Source: Rhodospirillaceae bacterium (GTDB lineage: Bacteria > Pseudomonadota > Alphaproteobacteria > Rhodospirillales > Rhodospirillaceae). Taken from it: a DNA stretch of 55,441 nucleotides. Shown one piece after another: positions 1 through 8,553 of the stretch; position 1 is the stretch's first letter; every line of letters begins with the position of its first letter. A program made the position numbers and the translations under genes. The DNA lies in contig NSIP01000015.1 of assembly GCA_002737725.1 (NCBI GenBank), forward strand, positions 1 to 55,441. The letters are read 5' to 3'. The notes beneath the pieces were generated by a model. The model saw only the letters and a list, made by a program, of their open reading frames with translations, was not told the origin of the DNA and did no database searches.

Positions 1-2
1 AC

Positions 3-170
3 GAGCGCGACATTCGTCGTGCGACCTGCAAGAAGTGTTAGGCGGAGTAGAAGATCAGAATTGTGCTGGCCGGGCTGCGCGGCGAGCATTCGATCTCTGA
101 GCTTTGTCGCCGTGAGGGTCTGGTGAGTCCCAAGCGCCCGACATGTTTGGGAGAATCTATCTAAGCCATT
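3..170 (+). pseudogene. Decayed IS3-family transposase OrfA fragment
   Basis: Reading the frame from base 3 gives ERDIRRAT, then a stretch with two stops, then KIRIVLAGLRGEHSISELCR. This matches the N-terminal helix-turn-helix (transposase_8 type) part of IS3-family OrfA, whose usual text is ...RRATRKxYSAEEKIRIVL.GLRGE.SI.ELCRREG. The two in-frame TAG codons (39-41 and 48-50) fall where the family has Ser and Glu, so each is explained by a base change. After EGLVSPK the frame loses similarity and stops near 170, just before the tRNA gene. The 5' part lies outside the window. It is a remnant, not a working gene. The same family seems to begin again at 55408. Confidence 0.72.
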
Positions 171-177
171 GAAATGA

Positions 178-253
178 TGGTGGAGCTGGACGGAATCGAA
201 CCGACGACCTCTACAATGCCATCGTAGCGCTCTCCCAACTGAGCTACAGCCCC
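178..253 (-). tRNA. tRNA-Ala (anticodon GGC)
   Basis: The reverse complement folds into a 76-nt cloverleaf. The acceptor stem pairs GGGGCTG with CAGCTCC, with one G-T pair. The D arm has AGCTCAGTTGGGAGAGC, the anticodon loop is ATGGCAT with anticodon GGC, the T loop is TTCGATT, and CCA is encoded at the 3' end. It decodes GCC/GCU alanine codons. It lies directly downstream of the transposase remnant; tRNA genes are common borders for mobile DNA. Confidence 0.95.
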
Positions 254-415
254 GGCACCATCATTCGTATCTCTAGTTCACTAGGCGTTGCGTTTGGAGC
301 GCATCGCTGTCTCGCTCATCACCGGCCTTGGTATTCGTGAAGGTGGTGGGTCTCAAAGTTTCGCGAAGATATGAGTTCGTCTTCTTCGTATCAAGGATAA
401 ATCGTGTATGTCGAA

Positions 416-742
416 TTACGATGGCTCGTCTTTTTCGATGACCACTTCGACGTCCTCGTCGTCTTCGCCCAAATCAGAGGTGTCCTCAATCACGTCTTCG
501 GCCTCATCGTCGTTGGCCTCGACGTCGGGGTCTTCCACCAACTTCGGCACAGCCGCTGCGGCAGCTGCCAGTGACTTGGCTTTCTCGGCGCGCTCCTCGG
601 CAGGGCGGCGTGAACGGAACACCTGCGGGCGCGCGTTTTTTGTCCCGCACTTGGGGCAGATCGCCAGCTGTTTGTTGAGGTCATAAAAACGTGCCCCGCA
701 GCTTTCGCAGGTCAGCTTCATGCCCAAATCAACTTTTCCCAC
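416..742 (-). CDS. TIGR02300 (FYDLN acid) zinc-ribbon protein
   Basis: 108 residues. The N-terminal half is a small zinc ribbon: CESC (about residues 13-16), the family signature RFYDLNK, then CPKC about 17 residues on. The C-terminal half is low-complexity and very acidic (runs of Asp/Glu), typical of the FYDLN_acid/TIGR02300 family found almost only in alphaproteobacteria. The function is unknown; the zinc ribbon suggests nucleic-acid or protein binding. It is divergent from aroA, with about 257 bp between them, and in many alphaproteobacteria this gene sits beside aroA and a tRNA-Ala, as here. Start chosen at MGKVDLG, the usual family N-terminus. The other strand has a Ser-rich open frame that is only its shadow. 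Confidence 0.88.
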   Translation of the reverse strand: MGKVDLGMKLTCESCGARFYDLNKQLAICPKCGTKNARPQVFRSRRPAEERAEKAKSLAAAAAAVPKLVEDPDVEANDDEAEDVIEDTSDLGEDDEDVEVVIEKDEPS

Positions 743-999
743 CTTAATCCTCCAGTATCCTGGCTAAATTTGAATGCCGCAAACCCGCCCGAAATAATGT
801 GTACGGGCCAAGGTACCAGCGACGCTGGCCATGTGCCATTTCGCCACGCCCAAGTCAAAGGCTAAAAGGCGGCGTATTTCCAAGACATTATGGGCGGTTC
901 GTCCGGCTTTTCTGATGGAATCGGCTAGGAGGTGCCACGAACCCTGTGCTATCAGGCCGCGCACGCCCTGTTTTAGGTCCTTGAAAGACCCCTCAGTCG
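743..999. other. Divergent intergenic region TIGR02300/aroA
   Basis: A 257-bp stretch between two divergent genes that must contain both promoters. I see no RNA gene, long repeat or convincing small gene. Short open frames on both strands have no recognisable protein features. A weak inverted repeat, GCCCG/CGGGC, surrounds about 787-808. Confidence 0.4.
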
Positions 1000-2376
1000 A
1001 TGTCCCACACTGACCAAATTGCCAAGCCGATCATGGCTGCGAAGGCCCGGGCGCTGAAGGGCACCGTGCGCGTACCGGGGGATAAATCGATTTCCCATCG
1101 GGCCTTAATCATGGGCGCATTGGCGGTGGGTGAGACATCGATCTCAGGCTTGCTGGAAGGCGATGATGTGCTGCGTACGGCCAAATGTATGAGTGCTTTG
1201 GGTGCGCGGGTCGAGCGCAAGGAAAATGTAAAAAATAAATCCACTTGGCATGTGTGGGGCCGGGGTGTGGGCGGGCTGACGGAGCCCGAGGATGTCCTCG
1301 ACATGGGTAACTCGGGCACCGGTGCGCGCCTGATCGCAGGCCTGGTGTCAGCCTATCCATTTTTATCGGTCATGACTGGTGATGCTTCGCTGCGTCGCCG
1401 CCCCATGGATCGGATCATCAAGCCTTTGAGTCAAACCGGCGCAACATTTCAGTCGCGCGCGGGCGGGAAACTGCCCATGGCCATTAGCGGCACGTCGATT
1501 CTCATGCCGCTGACATACGACTCTCCCGTGGCCTCAGCGCAGGTGAAGTCAGCCGTCCTGCTTGCGGGATTACACGCGCCAGGTCGCACGACAGTGACCG
1601 AGCCCGCCGCCAGCCGCGATCATACCGAAAGAATGTTTGCACATTTTGGTGTGCAGGTAGAGGCCGGACCCGTGAAGCCGGGCTCAACGACATATCAAGC
1701 CTCCATCATCGGTCAGCCAGAATTATCTGGCCGTCCCATTATTGTGCCGGGCGACCCATCCTCGGCCGCGTTTCCTGTTGTTGCGGCATTGTTGATCGAA
1801 GGGTCCGAGGTCATCATCGAGAACGTGGGCCTGAACCCCTTGCGAACGGGGCTTTTCGATACATTGCGCGAGATGGGCGCCTCGATTGAGACAATCAATA
1901 TGCGTATCGAAGCGGGCGAGCCTGTCGCCGACCTGAAGGTCAAAAAAAGCTCGTTGAAGGGTGTGCGGGTCCCGGCAGAACGCGCGCCATCGATGATTGA
2001 CGAGTACCCCATTTTGGCCGTGGCGGCATCATGCGCAGAAGGTGAAACGCGCATGGAGGGTTTATCTGAATTGCGGGTGAAAGAAAGTGATCGTCTCAGC
2101 GCAATGGTGAACGGTTTGGTCGCGTGCGGCGTCGATGCGATTGCCGAGGGCGATACGATGATTGTGCGCGGCAAAGGAAAGCCGCCCAAGGGTCATGCAA
2201 AAATCGCCGTCAATCTCGATCATCGCATCGCCATGTCATTCTTGGTTTTGGGCCAGGTCAGCGATCGGCCGATTGAAATCGATGACGCGGCGGCCATAGC
2301 CACCAGCTTCCCCGATTTTATCGAACTCATGGGGACGATGGGTGCCACGTTGACGATCCCGAATCGCCCCGCATGA
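1000..2376 (+). CDS. aroA: 3-phosphoshikimate 1-carboxyvinyltransferase (EPSP synthase), class II type
   Basis: Sixth step of the shikimate pathway: phosphoenolpyruvate plus shikimate 3-phosphate gives EPSP in the cytoplasm. 458 residues, near the usual 440-450. Visible motifs are GDKSIS at 27-32 (substrate and PEP contacts), NSGTGAR at 104-110, SAQVK at 179-183, RDHTE at 206-210, and DEYP plus the K-E-S-D-R motif towards the C-terminus. GDK-S, SAQ-x4-K and R-x-H-x-E are the motif set used to define class II enzymes, the CP4-like group. Start at ATG 1000; an in-frame ATG at 1033 just before the conserved region is an alternative, and neither has a strong ribosome site. The stop overlaps the cmk start by 4 bp, so the two are translationally coupled. 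Confidence 0.95.
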   Translation: MSHTDQIAKPIMAAKARALKGTVRVPGDKSISHRALIMGALAVGETSISGLLEGDDVLRTAKCMSALGARVERKENVKNKSTWHVWGRGVGGLTEPEDVLDMGNSGTGARLIAGLVSAYPFLSVMTGDASLRRRPMDRIIKPLSQTGATFQSRAGGKLPMAISGTSILMPLTYDSPVASAQVKSAVLLAGLHAPGRTTVTEPAASRDHTERMFAHFGVQVEAGPVKPGSTTYQASIIGQPELSGRPIIVPGDPSSAAFPVVAALLIEGSEVIIENVGLNPLRTGLFDTLREMGASIETINMRIEAGEPVADLKVKKSSLKGVRVPAERAPSMIDEYPILAVAASCAEGETRMEGLSELRVKESDRLSAMVNGLVACGVDAIAEGDTMIVRGKGKPPKGHAKIAVNLDHRIAMSFLVLGQVSDRPIEIDDAAAIATSFPDFIELMGTMGATLTIPNRPA

Positions 2377-3032
2377 GCGGCTCCATCATCGTTGCGATCG
2401 ATGGCTCGGCTGCTTCGGGCAAGGGCACATTGGCTAAGCGAATCGCTGCCCATTTCGATTTTGCCTATCTTGATTCGGGCTCGCTGTACCGCGCGATTGG
2501 TGTGGCAGTATTGCGCAAGAGTGGTGATCCGACCAACGAGGCCCAGGCTGTCTCGGCTGCCAAGAATCTCGATATTACCCAATTTACCCCTGAGGATTTA
2601 CGCACCGAGGCTGCTGGCGTGGCCGCATCGCAAGTGGCGGCGATTCCAGCCGTACGTGCTGCGATTTTGCAGTTTCAACGCGACTTCGCCCACACCCCGC
2701 CGCACGGCAAAAAAGGGGCCGTGCTGGATGGGCGCGATATCGGCACGGTCGTCTGCCCCCACGCCCCGGCCAAGATCTTTGTTTCGGCATCCCTCGATGT
2801 CCGGGTTGCCCGCCGGATCAAGGAGTTGCGGGCTAAGGGTGAGTTGGTTATAGAGGCCCGCGTTCGCGCCGACCTGGAGGCTCGCGACGTGCGGGATAGT
2901 TCCCGTGCTGTGGCCCCCATGAAACCGGCCGAGGATGCCTGGCAGCTTGACACCAGCGCCCTCGATGCCGATCAAGTCTTTGATTTATCAAAGAATTTTG
3001 TCGCGGAGAAAATCGCAAAAGCTGCGGTTTAA
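2373..3032 (+). CDS. cmk: (d)CMP kinase
   Basis: Phosphorylates CMP and dCMP with ATP to the diphosphates. 219 residues, normal for the family. The P-loop GSAASGKGT is at 11-19, followed by the DSGSLYRAIG segment and DGRDIGT in the middle, which contact the nucleotide. RxxRDxxDSxR-like residues of the lid region follow near residues 170-175. It starts inside the end of aroA with an ATGA overlap, and aroA-cmk-rpsA is a widespread operon. Good agreement along the full length. Confidence 0.95.
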   Translation: MSGSIIVAIDGSAASGKGTLAKRIAAHFDFAYLDSGSLYRAIGVAVLRKSGDPTNEAQAVSAAKNLDITQFTPEDLRTEAAGVAASQVAAIPAVRAAILQFQRDFAHTPPHGKKGAVLDGRDIGTVVCPHAPAKIFVSASLDVRVARRIKELRAKGELVIEARVRADLEARDVRDSSRAVAPMKPAEDAWQLDTSALDADQVFDLSKNFVAEKIAKAAV

Positions 3033-3203
3033 GGAACGGCCGGCCCGGTCGTGATTGGTCAAGGGCGTATCATTAAAAGACCGAACCGACCGACTCGGAG
3101 CAGAACTTCGAGCATGGGTGATGAAGGGCATGGTGCCTGACGCGCCCGCAAGACCACCGGACCCAACCGGCGGCCAGAATCAAAAAACCAAAGGAAAACT
3201 CAC
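3033..3203. promoter_or_regulatory. cmk-rpsA spacer, probable rpsA leader
   Basis: 171 bp between cmk and rpsA. It ends with AAAGGA at a good distance before the rpsA ATG. rpsA in other bacteria usually has its own promoter and a leader that S1 binds to repress its own synthesis. I see no strong hairpin here, so the regulatory role is inferred from position only. Confidence 0.35.
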
Positions 3204-4916
3204 ATGGCTGCATCAGCCCTGGCGTTGAAGGAAGATTTCGCCGCCCTCCTCGAAGAATCATTTGAAAAGAACGACAGCATTCAAGGCACCGTCCTTCATG
3301 GCACGGTGATCCGTATCGACGACGACGCCGTGTTGATCGACGTCGGCTTGAAGTCTGAAGGCCGCATCCCGCTGAAAGAGTTCTCGCGCAATGGCGCTGA
3401 GCCCGAGATGAAAGCTGGGGATCGCGTCCATGTGTTCGTTGAACGTTATGAAGACAGCGAAGGCCTGATTATTCTTTCGCGCGACAAAGCGCGCCGCGAA
3501 GAAGCTTGGAATACGCTGGAAGAACAGCACAAAGAAAACGCCCACGTCGAAGGCATCATCTTCGGTCGCGTCAAAGGCGGCTTCACAGTCGATCTCAATG
3601 GCGCAGTGGCCTTCTTGCCCGGCAGCCAAGTCGACATCCGCCCTGTGAAAGACGTCAATCATCTGATGGGCGCTCCGCAAACGTTCCAGATTTTGAAAAT
3701 GGACCGTGCCCGCGGCAATATCGTCGTCTCGCGCCGCGCTGTGATGGAAGAAACGCGCGCTAGCGAGCGCTCGAAGCTGATGGAAGACCTGAAAGAAGGC
3801 CAAGTGCTCGACGGCGTGGTCAAAAACATCACCGACTACGGCGCGTTCGTGGATCTCGGTGGCGTCGACGGCCTGCTCCATGTCACCGATATTTCGTGGA
3901 AGCGCGTCAATCATCCTTCCGAAGCGCTCTCTATTGGCCAGCAGCTTAAAGTGCAGGTCATCCGCTTCAACATGGAAACGCAACGGATCAGCCTGGGTAT
4001 GAAACAGCTTGAAGCTGATCCATGGGATGGTGCGGTTGCGAAGTACCCGAAAGATACGCGCCTGAAGGGCCGCGTCACGAACATCACCGACTACGGCGCC
4101 TTCGTCGAGTTGGAAGCGGGCGTCGAAGGTTTGGTGCACGTCTCGGAAATGAGCTGGACCAAGAAAAACATCCACCCCGGAAAGATCGTCTCCACCAGCC
4201 AGGAAGTCGATGTGATGGTGCTGGATTTCGTTCAGGAAAAGCGCCGCATTTCACTTGGCCTCAAGCAATGCATGGACAATCCCTGGTCCTCGTTCAAAGA
4301 CAAGTTCCCCATCGGCACGATTCTCGAAGGCGAGATCAAGAACATCACCGAGTTTGGTTTGTTCGTGGGTCTGGAAGGCGAAATCGACGGCATGGTGCAC
4401 CTCTCGGATCTCTCATGGGATCAGGAAGGCGAAGTGGCGCTCAAGTCCTATCAAAAGGGCCAAAATGTCAGCGCCAAGGTGTTGGACGTTGATGTTGAGA
4501 AAGAGCGCATATCGCTGGGCATCAAGCAGCTCAGCGGTGATCGTGTTGCCGAAGCCTCGATTGGCTTGCAGAAGGGCCAAGTGGTCACCTGCGTGGTCAA
4601 GGAAGTCGCCGAGTTCGGTTTGGAAGTCATGGTCAATGACTCTATTCCCGGCTTCATCAAAAAGAACGAGCTGGCCAAAGAGCGTTCCGAACAGCGCACC
4701 GATCGTTTCGCCATTGGCGAGAAAGTCGATGCCCGAATCGTCTCAATTGATGCCAAGTCGCGCAAATTGACGCTCTCGATCAAGTCGCGTGAAGTGGAAG
4801 AAGAGAAGCAGGCCATGGCCGAGTTCGGCTCGACCGACTCGGGCGCGTCGCTGGGCGATATCCTGGGCGCGGCCATTAAGCAAAAGCAGAAAGAAGCCGC
4901 CGATAAACCTGAGTAA
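3204..4916 (+). CDS. rpsA: 30S ribosomal protein S1
   Basis: 570 residues, the usual length for six-domain S1. The first two domains are the diverged ribosome-anchoring type; the next four carry repeated motifs of the form G.V..ITDYGAFVDL...GL.H.SD.SW, visible as NITDYGAFVDLGG, NITDYGAFVELEAG, NITEFGLFVGLEG and a weaker copy with EFGLEVMV. S1 binds mRNA on the small subunit and helps unfold leaders. AAAGGA precedes the ATG by about 8 bases. The C-terminus is charged. A candidate terminator follows at 4950-4977. The codon choice is more regular than in neighbouring genes, as expected for high expression. Confidence 0.97.
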   Translation: MAASALALKEDFAALLEESFEKNDSIQGTVLHGTVIRIDDDAVLIDVGLKSEGRIPLKEFSRNGAEPEMKAGDRVHVFVERYEDSEGLIILSRDKARREEAWNTLEEQHKENAHVEGIIFGRVKGGFTVDLNGAVAFLPGSQVDIRPVKDVNHLMGAPQTFQILKMDRARGNIVVSRRAVMEETRASERSKLMEDLKEGQVLDGVVKNITDYGAFVDLGGVDGLLHVTDISWKRVNHPSEALSIGQQLKVQVIRFNMETQRISLGMKQLEADPWDGAVAKYPKDTRLKGRVTNITDYGAFVELEAGVEGLVHVSEMSWTKKNIHPGKIVSTSQEVDVMVLDFVQEKRRISLGLKQCMDNPWSSFKDKFPIGTILEGEIKNITEFGLFVGLEGEIDGMVHLSDLSWDQEGEVALKSYQKGQNVSAKVLDVDVEKERISLGIKQLSGDRVAEASIGLQKGQVVTCVVKEVAEFGLEVMVNDSIPGFIKKNELAKERSEQRTDRFAIGEKVDARIVSIDAKSRKLTLSIKSREVEEEKQAMAEFGSTDSGASLGDILGAAIKQKQKEAADKPE

Positions 4917-4949
4917 TCCTGGGTTTTCTGCGCTTTCTGTGCCTTTTAG

Positions 4950-4977
4950 AATGGGCGTCCCGCAAGGGTCGCCCATT
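4950..4977 (+). terminator. Hairpin after rpsA, candidate terminator
   Basis: AATGGGCG, T, CCC, GCAA, GGG, T, CGCCCATT forms an 11-bp stem with one T-T mismatch and a GNRA-type GCAA tetraloop. It starts 34 bases after the rpsA stop. The downstream sequence TTTGCTTTGG is only modestly T-rich, so it may act as a weak terminator or an RNA-stabilising hairpin. Confidence 0.6.
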
Positions 4978-5040
4978 TGCTTTGGGGCCCCGTAAAACCG
5001 CTCGAGGTCAGGAAAACGCTGTCTTATGAGGGGCTTGGGC

Positions 5041-5068
5041 TTGACTCTGCGCGCCGCTCGCCTATCTT
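5041..5068 (+). promoter_or_regulatory. Candidate sigma-70-type promoter for ihfB
   Basis: TTGACT at 5041-5046 and TATCTT at 5063-5068 with 16 bases between them, 65 bases before the ihfB start. Judged by eye only. Confidence 0.35.
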
Positions 5069-5132
5069 TGTACTATACTGTTGATTTTGCGGTGTTTTTG
5101 CTGCCGCTCACGGACAGGAGGGGGAGCCGCCT

Positions 5133-5411
5133 ATGACGAAGTCCGAGCTCATTGCCCAAATCGCCACGTGCAATCCGCATCTCTATCAGCGCGATGTGGA
5201 ACGCATCGTCACCAGCATTTTCGATGAAGTCTCCAAAGCTCTCAGTCGCGGAGATCGAGTTGAATTGCGTGGGTTCGGCGCGTTCTCGGTCAAACACCGC
5301 GATTCCCGCATTGGCCGCAACCCTCGCACCGGTGCTTCGGTGGCGGTGGCAGAAAAGGCTGTGCCTTATTTTAAGACCGGCAAGCAACTCCGTGACATTA
5401 TGAACGGCTAG
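5133..5411 (+). CDS. ihfB: Integration host factor subunit beta
   Basis: DNA-bending nucleoid protein, partner of IHF-alpha. 92 residues, standard length. The N-terminal helices begin [11 protein letters not shown]; the dimer core has VELRGFGAF near 43-51; the DNA-intercalating arm is GRNPRTG at 61-67, with the conserved Pro at its tip. The ending [12 protein letters not shown] is typical of IHF-beta rather than HU. AGGAGGGGG precedes the ATG. The rpsA-ihfB-lapA order is common in proteobacteria. Confidence 0.95.
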   Translation: MTKSELIAQIATCNPHLYQRDVERIVTSIFDEVSKALSRGDRVELRGFGAFSVKHRDSRIGRNPRTGASVAVAEKAVPYFKTGKQLRDIMNG

Positions 5412-5450
5412 GCCCTTGGCCTGAGCTGATCGTGAACGGCGGTTAAACCC

Positions 5451-5777
5451 TTGCGTTTCATTAACACTTTGCTGGCCGCAGCCTTTGGGATGTTGGTTGT
5501 TCTGCTCGCGGTTTCTAACCTGGGAACGGTCAGTGTCGAGATTTGGCCATTTCCATTTCGGATCGAGGCTGGGCTCTACGCTGTCATTCTGGTCGCCGTG
5601 TTTGCTGGCTTTGTCGCTGGCAGCATTGCGGCATGGATGGGCGGGGCCGAAAGGCGCCGCGAATTACGCGCGGCCCGCAAAAGAATGCGCGAAATGGAAC
5701 AAAGCCTGGCACGACTGAAAGACGATGCGGCTGCAGCCCGCGCGAAAGCCGAATTATCGCAGCCGCCAAAAATCTAA
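5451..5777 (+). CDS. lapA: LapA-domain (DUF1049) inner-membrane protein
   Basis: 108 residues with two hydrophobic segments (about 5-23 and 41-62), then a basic, Glu/Arg-rich coiled-coil tail from about residue 68. This matches the LapA/DUF1049 architecture; the E. coli protein works with LapB to control LpxC and so LPS synthesis. Whether the alphaproteobacterial version does the same is inference. No ATG fits: the start used is TTG at 5451, giving MRFINTLLA. It lies 39 bases after ihfB and 24 before pyrF, so probably in one transcript. Confidence 0.75.
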   Translation: MRFINTLLAAAFGMLVVLLAVSNLGTVSVEIWPFPFRIEAGLYAVILVAVFAGFVAGSIAAWMGGAERRRELRAARKRMREMEQSLARLKDDAAAARAKAELSQPPKI

Positions 5778-5801
5778 TTCTATGCTAGAGATCGTCGCAT
5801 C

Positions 5802-6530
5802 ATGACAACGGCACCCAAACTTCGAAATCCTGTTTTCTGTGCCCTCGACACACCTGATCTGGGGATCGCCACATCCTGGGCGGCTAAGCTCGCCGACACG
5901 GTGGGCGGTGTGAAGCTGGGTCTTGAGTTTTTTAATGCTCAGGGCCCAAAGGGCGTGAGCGAGGTCATGCGGGCCTCGGGTTTGCCCTTGTTTCTCGATC
6001 TCAAATTTCACGACATTCCCAATACCGTCTCAGGCGCGGTGAAGTCTGTGGTTCCTCTCAAACCCTTTATGATCAACGTCCATGCCATCGGCGGGCAGGC
6101 GATGATGGAAGCCGCCGCGCGGGCCTCGCGTGATGCCGCCGAGACTTACATGGTGGATCGTCCGTTGTTGATCGGCGTCACGGTGCTTACCAGTATGGAT
6201 GAGAGTGACTTGAACGAAACGGGCATTGTCGGCGCTGTGTTTGATCAAGTCCGTCGCTTGGCGGAACTAGCAAAAATCTCGGGGCTCGATGGTGTTGTCT
6301 GCTCGCCGCACGAGGCTGAAATTTTGCGCCGCGACTTAGGCCCCAACTTTAAACTCATCACGCCTGGCGTGCGCCCCGCGTGGGCTGCGGCCAATGACCA
6401 AAAGCGCGTGATGACGCCCCATGATGCCGTCGCCGCTGGCGCTGACTATGTGGTCATCGGCAGGCCCATCACTGCTGCGCCCGATCAAGCCGCTGCAGCG
6501 AAGCGCATTGTCATGGAATTGGCGGCGTAA
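5802..6530 (+). CDS. pyrF: Orotidine 5'-phosphate decarboxylase
   Basis: Last step of UMP synthesis: removes CO2 from OMP. 242 residues. The catalytic Asp-Lys-Asp arrangement is plain in DLKFHD at 66-71 (D66, K68, D71), with CALDTP at 13-18 and VKLGLEFF supplying the other conserved Asp and Lys. The phosphate-binding end GADYVVIGRPI is present near residue 220. It is followed at once by trpF; pyrF-trpF-trpB-trpA is a typical alphaproteobacterial order. Confidence 0.95.
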   Translation: MTTAPKLRNPVFCALDTPDLGIATSWAAKLADTVGGVKLGLEFFNAQGPKGVSEVMRASGLPLFLDLKFHDIPNTVSGAVKSVVPLKPFMINVHAIGGQAMMEAAARASRDAAETYMVDRPLLIGVTVLTSMDESDLNETGIVGAVFDQVRRLAELAKISGLDGVVCSPHEAEILRRDLGPNFKLITPGVRPAWAAANDQKRVMTPHDAVAAGADYVVIGRPITAAPDQAAAAKRIVMELAA

Positions 6531-6552
6531 GTTTTTAAAGGCGTATCTCCCT

Positions 6553-7200
6553 GTGCCCGTTGCCGTCAAAATTTGTGGTCTGACTGACGCCAAAGCCATC
6601 ATCACGGCGGTGGATGCCGGGGCTAATTATCTTGGGTTTAATTTTTTTCGTCGCTCGCCACGCTTTCTCTCGATTGAAACCGCAGCTGAATTAATTTCGG
6701 GCTTGCCGCGCAGGGTGACCCCCGTTGGGCTGTGGGTTGACCCGACCGATAGTCAAATTGAGAAGACGCTCAAGGTCATGCGTTTAGGGATGCTTCAACT
6801 CCACGGCAAGGAAACGCCCGCGCGGGTGGCCGCTATTCGTAAAAAATTCAATCTGCCTGTTATGAAGGTCATTGGCGTCGCCTCGCGGGCCGATGTGATG
6901 GCCGCCTCAGAGTACCAGGGTGTCGCGGATTGGTTCTTGTTCGATGCAAAGCCGATTCCCACAGCGAGCAGGCCAGGTGGCAACGCGATCGCTTTTGACT
7001 GGCCGCTGATGAAAGCCTTCAACAGCGCCTTGCCGTGGATGTTGGCGGGTGGACTGACGGCCAAAAATGTAGGCGCAGCGATTAAAGAATCCGGGGCCAT
7101 GGTGGTGGACGTCTCCTCGGGCGTGGAAACGCGCCCCAGTGTGAAGAGCCCAGCCAAAATCCGTGCTTTTATGAAAGCGGTGCGGGCAATTTCAGGATAA
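6553..7200 (+). CDS. trpF: Phosphoribosylanthranilate isomerase
   Basis: Third step of tryptophan synthesis, an Amadori rearrangement on a TIM barrel. The conserved beginning VKICGLT and the end DVSSGVE are both present; the catalytic Cys is in ICGLT, and the general acid lies in the LWVDPTD area, where families usually have G.F.(N/D). I start at GTG 6553 (MPVAVKICGLT), giving 215 residues. The frame is open much further upstream, but that overlaps pyrF and has no TrpF similarity. AAAGG lies about 11 bases before the GTG. About 120 bp separate it from trpB, with an inverted repeat. Confidence 0.92.
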   Translation: MPVAVKICGLTDAKAIITAVDAGANYLGFNFFRRSPRFLSIETAAELISGLPRRVTPVGLWVDPTDSQIEKTLKVMRLGMLQLHGKETPARVAAIRKKFNLPVMKVIGVASRADVMAASEYQGVADWFLFDAKPIPTASRPGGNAIAFDWPLMKAFNSALPWMLAGGLTAKNVGAAIKESGAMVVDVSSGVETRPSVKSPAKIRAFMKAVRAISG

Positions 7201-7257
7201 ATCGGCTATCTCACTGAAAATAATGGGTTTATCTGCACTTCTCGGCGCTTGGGTTCA

Positions 7258-7310
7258 GGGGGTGAGGGGAGTATAAGTCGGCCCTTGATTTCACTTTGAC
7301 CCTCACCCCC
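7258..7310. repeat. GGGTGAGGG / CCCTCACCC stem-loop, trpF-trpB spacer
   Basis: GGGGGTGAGGG (7258-7268) is repeated in reverse complement as CCCTCACCCCC (7300-7310): an 11-bp perfect stem around a 31-base loop, with extra GCGCT/AGCGC pairing outside. The same core occurs between accD and folC at 10430-10524. It ends ten bases before the trpB ATG. It may be a dispersed repeat or a control hairpin; I see no Trp-rich leader peptide, so classic attenuation is not supported. Confidence 0.6.
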
Positions 7311-7321
7311 CGAGCGCTTTT

Positions 7322-8542
7322 ATGGCTTTCGTCCAACCGCCCAATACGTTTCGCGCTGGTGCCGACGAGAACGGCCATTTTGGCATTTTTGGTGGGCGCT
7401 ATGTCGCCGAGACCCTGGTGCCTTTGATTCTGCAGGTCGAGAAAGCCTACACAGAAGCCAAGACCGATCCAAAATTTCAAGCTGAGCTCATCTCGTTCAA
7501 TACGCACTATGCAGGCCGACCGAGCCCTCTTTATTTCGCCGAGCGGCTGACGGGTCACTTTGGCGGCGCGAAGATTTACTTCAAACGCGATGAACTGAAT
7601 CACACCGGCTCTCATAAGATCAACAATTGCCTGGGCCAAATTTTGCTGGCGCGCCGGATGGGCAAGAAGCGCATTATTGCCGAGACAGGTGCGGGGCAGC
7701 ACGGTGTTGCTATGGCTACCGTGTGCGCGCGCTTTGGTATGGAATGCATCGTCTATATGGGCGCTAAAGATATCGAGCGCCAAAAACCCAATGTGTTCCG
7801 GATGAAGTTGCTGGGCGCCGAAGTGCGCGCGGTCGAGAAGGGCCACGGCACGCTGAAAGACGCTATGAACGAAGCGTTGCGTGACTGGGTCGCCAACGTT
7901 GATTCCACCTATTACGCCATTGGTACGGCAGCCGGCCCACATCCGTATCCGACCATGGTGCGCGATTTTCAATCTGTCATCGGCAATGAGGTGCGCACGC
8001 AGCTTCACGAGGCCGAGGGCCGTTTGCCCGACACCTTGGTGGCGTGCATCGGCGGTGGCTCTAATGCGATTGGGCTTTTCCACCCGTTTCTTGACGATCA
8101 ATCCGTGCGCATTATTGGCGTCGAAGCCGCAGGCAAGGGCGTAGCGAGCGGCGAACATGCCGCCTCCATCACCGGCGGCGAGCCGGGCGTGCTCCATGGC
8201 AACCGCACGTATCTGTTGCAAGATGCCAATGGTCAAATCAAGGATGCGCACTCGATTTCTGCGGGCCTCGATTATCCCGGTATCGGGCCAGAACATTCGT
8301 GGCTGCATGAGATGAAGCGTGTCGAGTACGTCTCGGCCACTGATGTCGAAGCCTTGGCCGCATTCCAATTGTGCTCGAAACTCGAGGGAATTTTGCCCGC
8401 CCTGGAGCCATCGCACGCATTAGCCTATGTCGGCAAAATCGCACCTAAGCTGCCCCCGAACCATCTGCTAGTGATGAATCTGTGTGGGCGCGGCGACAAA
8501 GATGTGTTCACCATTGCCGATGCTCTCGGCGCAAAGATGTGA
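7322..8542 (+). CDS. trpB: Tryptophan synthase beta chain
   Basis: Joins indole to serine with pyridoxal phosphate; forms the alpha2-beta2 complex with TrpA. 406 residues. The PLP lysine is K99 in [14 protein letters not shown] follows about ten residues on; the phosphate-binding glycine loop [10 protein letters not shown] is in the middle; [10 protein letters not shown] closes the protein. N-terminal [10 protein letters not shown] is typical of TrpB1. A long open frame antisense to this gene has no independent support. trpA starts 11 bases after the stop. Confidence 0.97.
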   Translation: MAFVQPPNTFRAGADENGHFGIFGGRYVAETLVPLILQVEKAYTEAKTDPKFQAELISFNTHYAGRPSPLYFAERLTGHFGGAKIYFKRDELNHTGSHKINNCLGQILLARRMGKKRIIAETGAGQHGVAMATVCARFGMECIVYMGAKDIERQKPNVFRMKLLGAEVRAVEKGHGTLKDAMNEALRDWVANVDSTYYAIGTAAGPHPYPTMVRDFQSVIGNEVRTQLHEAEGRLPDTLVACIGGGSNAIGLFHPFLDDQSVRIIGVEAAGKGVASGEHAASITGGEPGVLHGNRTYLLQDANGQIKDAHSISAGLDYPGIGPEHSWLHEMKRVEYVSATDVEALAAFQLCSKLEGILPALEPSHALAYVGKIAPKLPPNHLLVMNLCGRGDKDVFTIADALGAKM

Positions 8543-8553
8543 GCATAAATTCG

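Noticed and set aside
408-686. A Ser/Thr-rich plus-strand frame
   Set aside because: Antisense to the acidic tail of the TIGR02300 protein; the Ser runs mirror its Asp/Glu codons.
1000-2376. Class II EPSP synthase as a novelty
   Set aside because: CP4-like aroA is ordinary in alphaproteobacteria, so not reported as a finding.
3258-4175. A 305-codon open frame on the minus strand
   Set aside because: Antisense to rpsA; composition rich in Asp, His and Phe in a way typical for the reverse of regular codon use.
7201-7321. A Trp attenuator before trpB
   Set aside because: No leader peptide with tandem Trp codons is visible.
7229-8416. A 395-codon open frame on the minus strand
   Set aside because: Fully antisense to trpB, with no recognisable domains; the trpB translation is certain.
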